NCBI GenBank assembly: GCA_010909165.1
Contig: VJWM01000144.1
Span: 124,001 to 188,000, forward strand
Direction of reading: 5' to 3'
DNA: 64,000 bases
Origin: Anthoceros angustus
Lineage: Eukaryota > Streptophyta > Anthocerotopsida > Anthocerotales > Anthocerotaceae
Made by a program: the position numbers and the translations under genes. Positions 61,601 to 64,000 of the stretch are shown one piece after another (the first letter of the stretch is position 1; each line of letters opens with the position of its first letter). Below the pieces are notes generated by a model. It made no database searches, was not told the origin of the DNA, and saw only the letters and a program-made list of their open reading frames with translations.

Positions 61601-61978
61601 ATATGCGGAGGGCCTTAGTTTTTATCCCCGCTTCGCTCTTTGAGCAACACGCCTCAAACTATGGTTGGGGAAACAAAGTGTGATGAACCCTAGGGATTTG
61701 GGAACTCTAATTCAACTGCGACAATGTTCAATGAAGAAATCGATTTGATTCATGTAAGGGGCCCCGCATGCCCGTAGTAGTAACATTTTCTTTGGGATAC
61801 GGAGATAAAAAGTTCACTCATAACGATACTACGCTGGCCTCTTCCCATTGGCCATGACAACACCATCCAATCTATCTCTTCCTTGTACCAACCAAGAATC
61901 ACATCCTTACTCTTCGGACTCTAAACCTTCTTCTCGATCAACAACTTCATCACCATCATCCTCGCTATCGACATGCAT
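61601..61978. other. No gene seen
   Basis: Short ORFs without features, between the unclassified repeat and the minus-strand transposon remnant. Confidence 0.4.
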
Positions 61979-63640
61979 CTATGGAGGAGGGCACGATATG
62001 AGGCCAAGAGCATTCAATTTCTCTTTGATTGCTTTCTTGTCTGCGTAGAGATGTTTCTGGATGTCACTTGAACCCATAATATACAATAATGGTTTTACGG
62101 ACGAAGAGCTTGGATGTTCGGAGGCTGAAACCTTTTCCGCCTTGCCTTTCAAAGGTGCTGCTATGTCGCTATCAGACATGAGAAAGTATTCCCCTACATA
62201 CTTCCCTTCAAAGGCATCTGTGTGTTCGGTCCGCCACCAGTGCACAAGGAAATATGGGTCAGGGGCGGTGAGGTGGACACCAACAACCTTGGCCACCCAG
62301 AACGCCCTATTGTGAGTATCGCCCTCACAAGGCGTTACAATGAACATACCTTTTTCAATCTCCATGATGTCACCATTCATCCTCTCCACTTCCTCATCAC
62401 TGGTCAACGCGTTCGATATGCTCCTGTGTACATGTCCCGTTGTGGCACATCCCAATAATGCTTCGTCGAGCCTCATCCGCACGCAAGGAGGCACATTTGC
62501 TTCGCGCTGCCCTATCATACCACTTCCACGGGTTTTCAAAACAAGTCCGATGTTATGGTCCACGATCGTTGCGATCTCCTCCGATCCTTCCAAATCATCC
62601 CACCACTCCCCTCAACAGCATTAACATAAGTTGGTAACTTCAGCATCCCTTTCTTCAAGTGATCTCGCCATCACGTGCACTCAAGCCTCCACTCCCTTTC
62701 TTGTCTTTTCGCCGCAATGCCATTAGGGAGTTGGGCGATGATGTTAGGCACAAACGACAAGAACTCAGGCCATCTTCGCTTCCCACAATGGAGAAGTCGA
62801 GTATTGTTTGCTCGAATGACCGTTACCTTTCCCGTCCCACTTTGTCTTCTTGGGTAATTTTGAACGTGTTGGAACGAAGGTTGTTTAACTTCCGTGACTT
62901 TGTACTTCGACCTCCTTCTCATTGCATCGGCCACACAAATGAACGGAAATCACAACTTCCGTCACCACCTTCACTCGGGTTCGTGTGTAAACTCTCAAAA
63001 TGTCCGCATAGTTGGTAGGGTTCTAGCCTCTTTGTGTTTCGGATGTTTGAGAAACAAGAAAACATTTGGTCGACTTGATCGTGTGTATGCCCAACAAGAA
63101 GAAAACCAACCTTCACCTTCTCAAACGTTCCCTGTACGAGCATGTTGAGGTAAGCAAAGAAGCATTCTTGTTCTCCGCATGTGTTGTCCAAATGCAAATA
63201 TAAAACTTTAGGAAGCAACCCTTCATAAGTGAGGATTACATCTGTATAATAGAAATCGTCAAATTTGCATCATTCCTCAAATTCGCATAGTGGAGATACG
63301 CCTTGAATGTGTAATTATGAATCATGCAACCCACTACATTACTGTAATCTTTCGTCTCTTTTAAGTCCTTTACCTTAAAATATGGGGAGCGTTTTTTCGA
63401 TCCATCCATCGATACATAATAACATATATTTGTGTGGCTCCTTGTACCCTTTTGTGCGATGCTTGTGAAGCTTTTCCGTTCATCCATCGAGACGGATACG
63501 ATGCTTATCCAAGCGCATCGATACCCGCACTCAAAGGAAAGTACAATGTTAGGACAAGAGTACAAGAACACACAGAGGCGGATGCAACTCGAGGCATGAC
63601 AAACAACGTGAAAGGTCGTTAACGTGCCATCGCCCCATTC
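61979..63640 (-). pseudogene. DUF7869-like transposon protein remnant
   Basis: Read on the minus strand. Frame 63916-63236 contains GCMIHNYTFKAYLHYANLRNDANLTISI. Frame 63218-62919 contains LPKVLYLHLDNTCGEQE and FLLVGHTHDQVDQMFSCFS; the D, N, GE and GHTH.QVD residues are what I associate with the nuclease-like core of DUF7869 proteins. Frame 62934-62671 contains YKVTEVKQPSFQHVQ. Frame 62593-61979 contains FWVAKVVGVHLTAPDPYFLVHWW. At least three frame changes separate the blocks, so it is inactive. The family name is from memory and should be checked. Confidence 0.6.
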
Positions 63641-63647
63641 CAAATTT

Positions 63648-64000
63648 CCAAAGATGAAATGACCCACGAGGCTTACTGGAAGCACTTGATGTTCAAGGAT
63701 CCCTGCCAAGAAGATGATCGGAAGCAGTTCAAGATGTGCAGCCACCACTGCTGCTCGAAGATCATTCATCTGCAACTGGGACCACGCAACAGCGATCCTA
63801 CTGCACTGAGAAGTTGTGGCACAAACCTGTGAGCAGGACGGGATCCACTTCCAGCGTAGGGTACGTGTCGGAAGATGGCCATGCCTTCGAGTGCAGTCAC
63901 TTGAAATATGCTCCAAGCCATGTGGTGTTCGTCATCGACAGGTCTGGCTCTATGGGCTACAGACGTTAAGCCAACACTGGTGCAATTTGCAGCCTCCTTC
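63648..64000 (+). pseudogene. VWA-GTPase family copy F (VWA start only, runs off the window)
   Basis: Starts at CCAAAGATGAAATGACCCAC and matches copy D from 50814 on almost base for base, with single-base losses near 63754 and 63960. It encodes CTEKLWHKPVSRTGSTSS and VVFVIDRSGSMGY (MIDAS start). Nothing of the family precedes it; the minus-strand transposon remnant lies directly to the left. It is either a 5'-truncated copy or the edge of a larger duplication. Confidence 0.75.

Overview
The window looks like nuclear DNA of a seed-free land plant, most likely a fern or another homosporous vascular plant. The pentatricopeptide (PPR) repeats are of the land-plant PLS type and resemble those I know from ferns. 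Two Ty1/copia elements carry an initiator-tRNA-Met-like primer site, a MULE transposase is present, genes are split by a short GT-AG intron, and several SINE-like repeats occur. There are no operons or bacterial ribosome binding sites. The lineage call is inference from protein style.

The core of the window is an array, all on the plus strand, of one unusual gene family. Its order is: N-terminal domain, helical region, WD/propeller-like region, GB1/RHD3-like GTPase domain with P-loop, helical region, large Cys/His-rich metal-binding region, variable linker, von Willebrand A (VWA) domain with a MIDAS site. Six copies are visible: A (1-2265, 3' part only), B (4604-11871, the best preserved, with an 85-bp intron and about 1,970 codons of intact body), C (14028-21413), D (44442-51693), E (52330-56351, decayed, G domain lost) and F (63648-64000, runs off the end). 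C and D are a recent duplicate pair sharing several frameshifts. Copies A, D and E are each followed by remnants of the same PPR gene, so the duplicated unit was probably VWA-GTPase plus PPR. The PPR copy after E (56352-58183) is the longest and is cut off by a copia LTR.

Between C and D (22.4-43.3 kb) lies transposon-rich DNA: remnants of an element family with a GDNF...FYVL.CT C-terminal domain (24.2-25.9 kb plus strand, 29.1-29.8 kb minus strand), a G-rich minisatellite (26.3-26.7 kb), two tRNA-like SINE heads (32.7-33.6 kb) near perfect GC-rich palindromes, a minus-strand copia element whose pol fragment is tandemly triplicated (33.6-39.6 kb), its gag/protease and 5' LTR (39.6-41.7 kb), and the MULE that this copia element entered (41.7-43.0 kb). 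The right end (58.2-63.6 kb) holds a second copia element, an unclassified repeat inserted in it, and a minus-strand DUF7869-like transposon remnant.

A dispersed element with a (TTC)n tail occurs three times. Part of it resembles the internal promoter of 5S rRNA genes, and copy C provides an empty site for one insertion. Overall the array shows fast birth, decay and sequence exchange, as is typical of recognition or defence genes, but no function is shown by the sequence itself. Many differences between C and D are single-base homopolymer losses, so some broken frames may be assembly errors.
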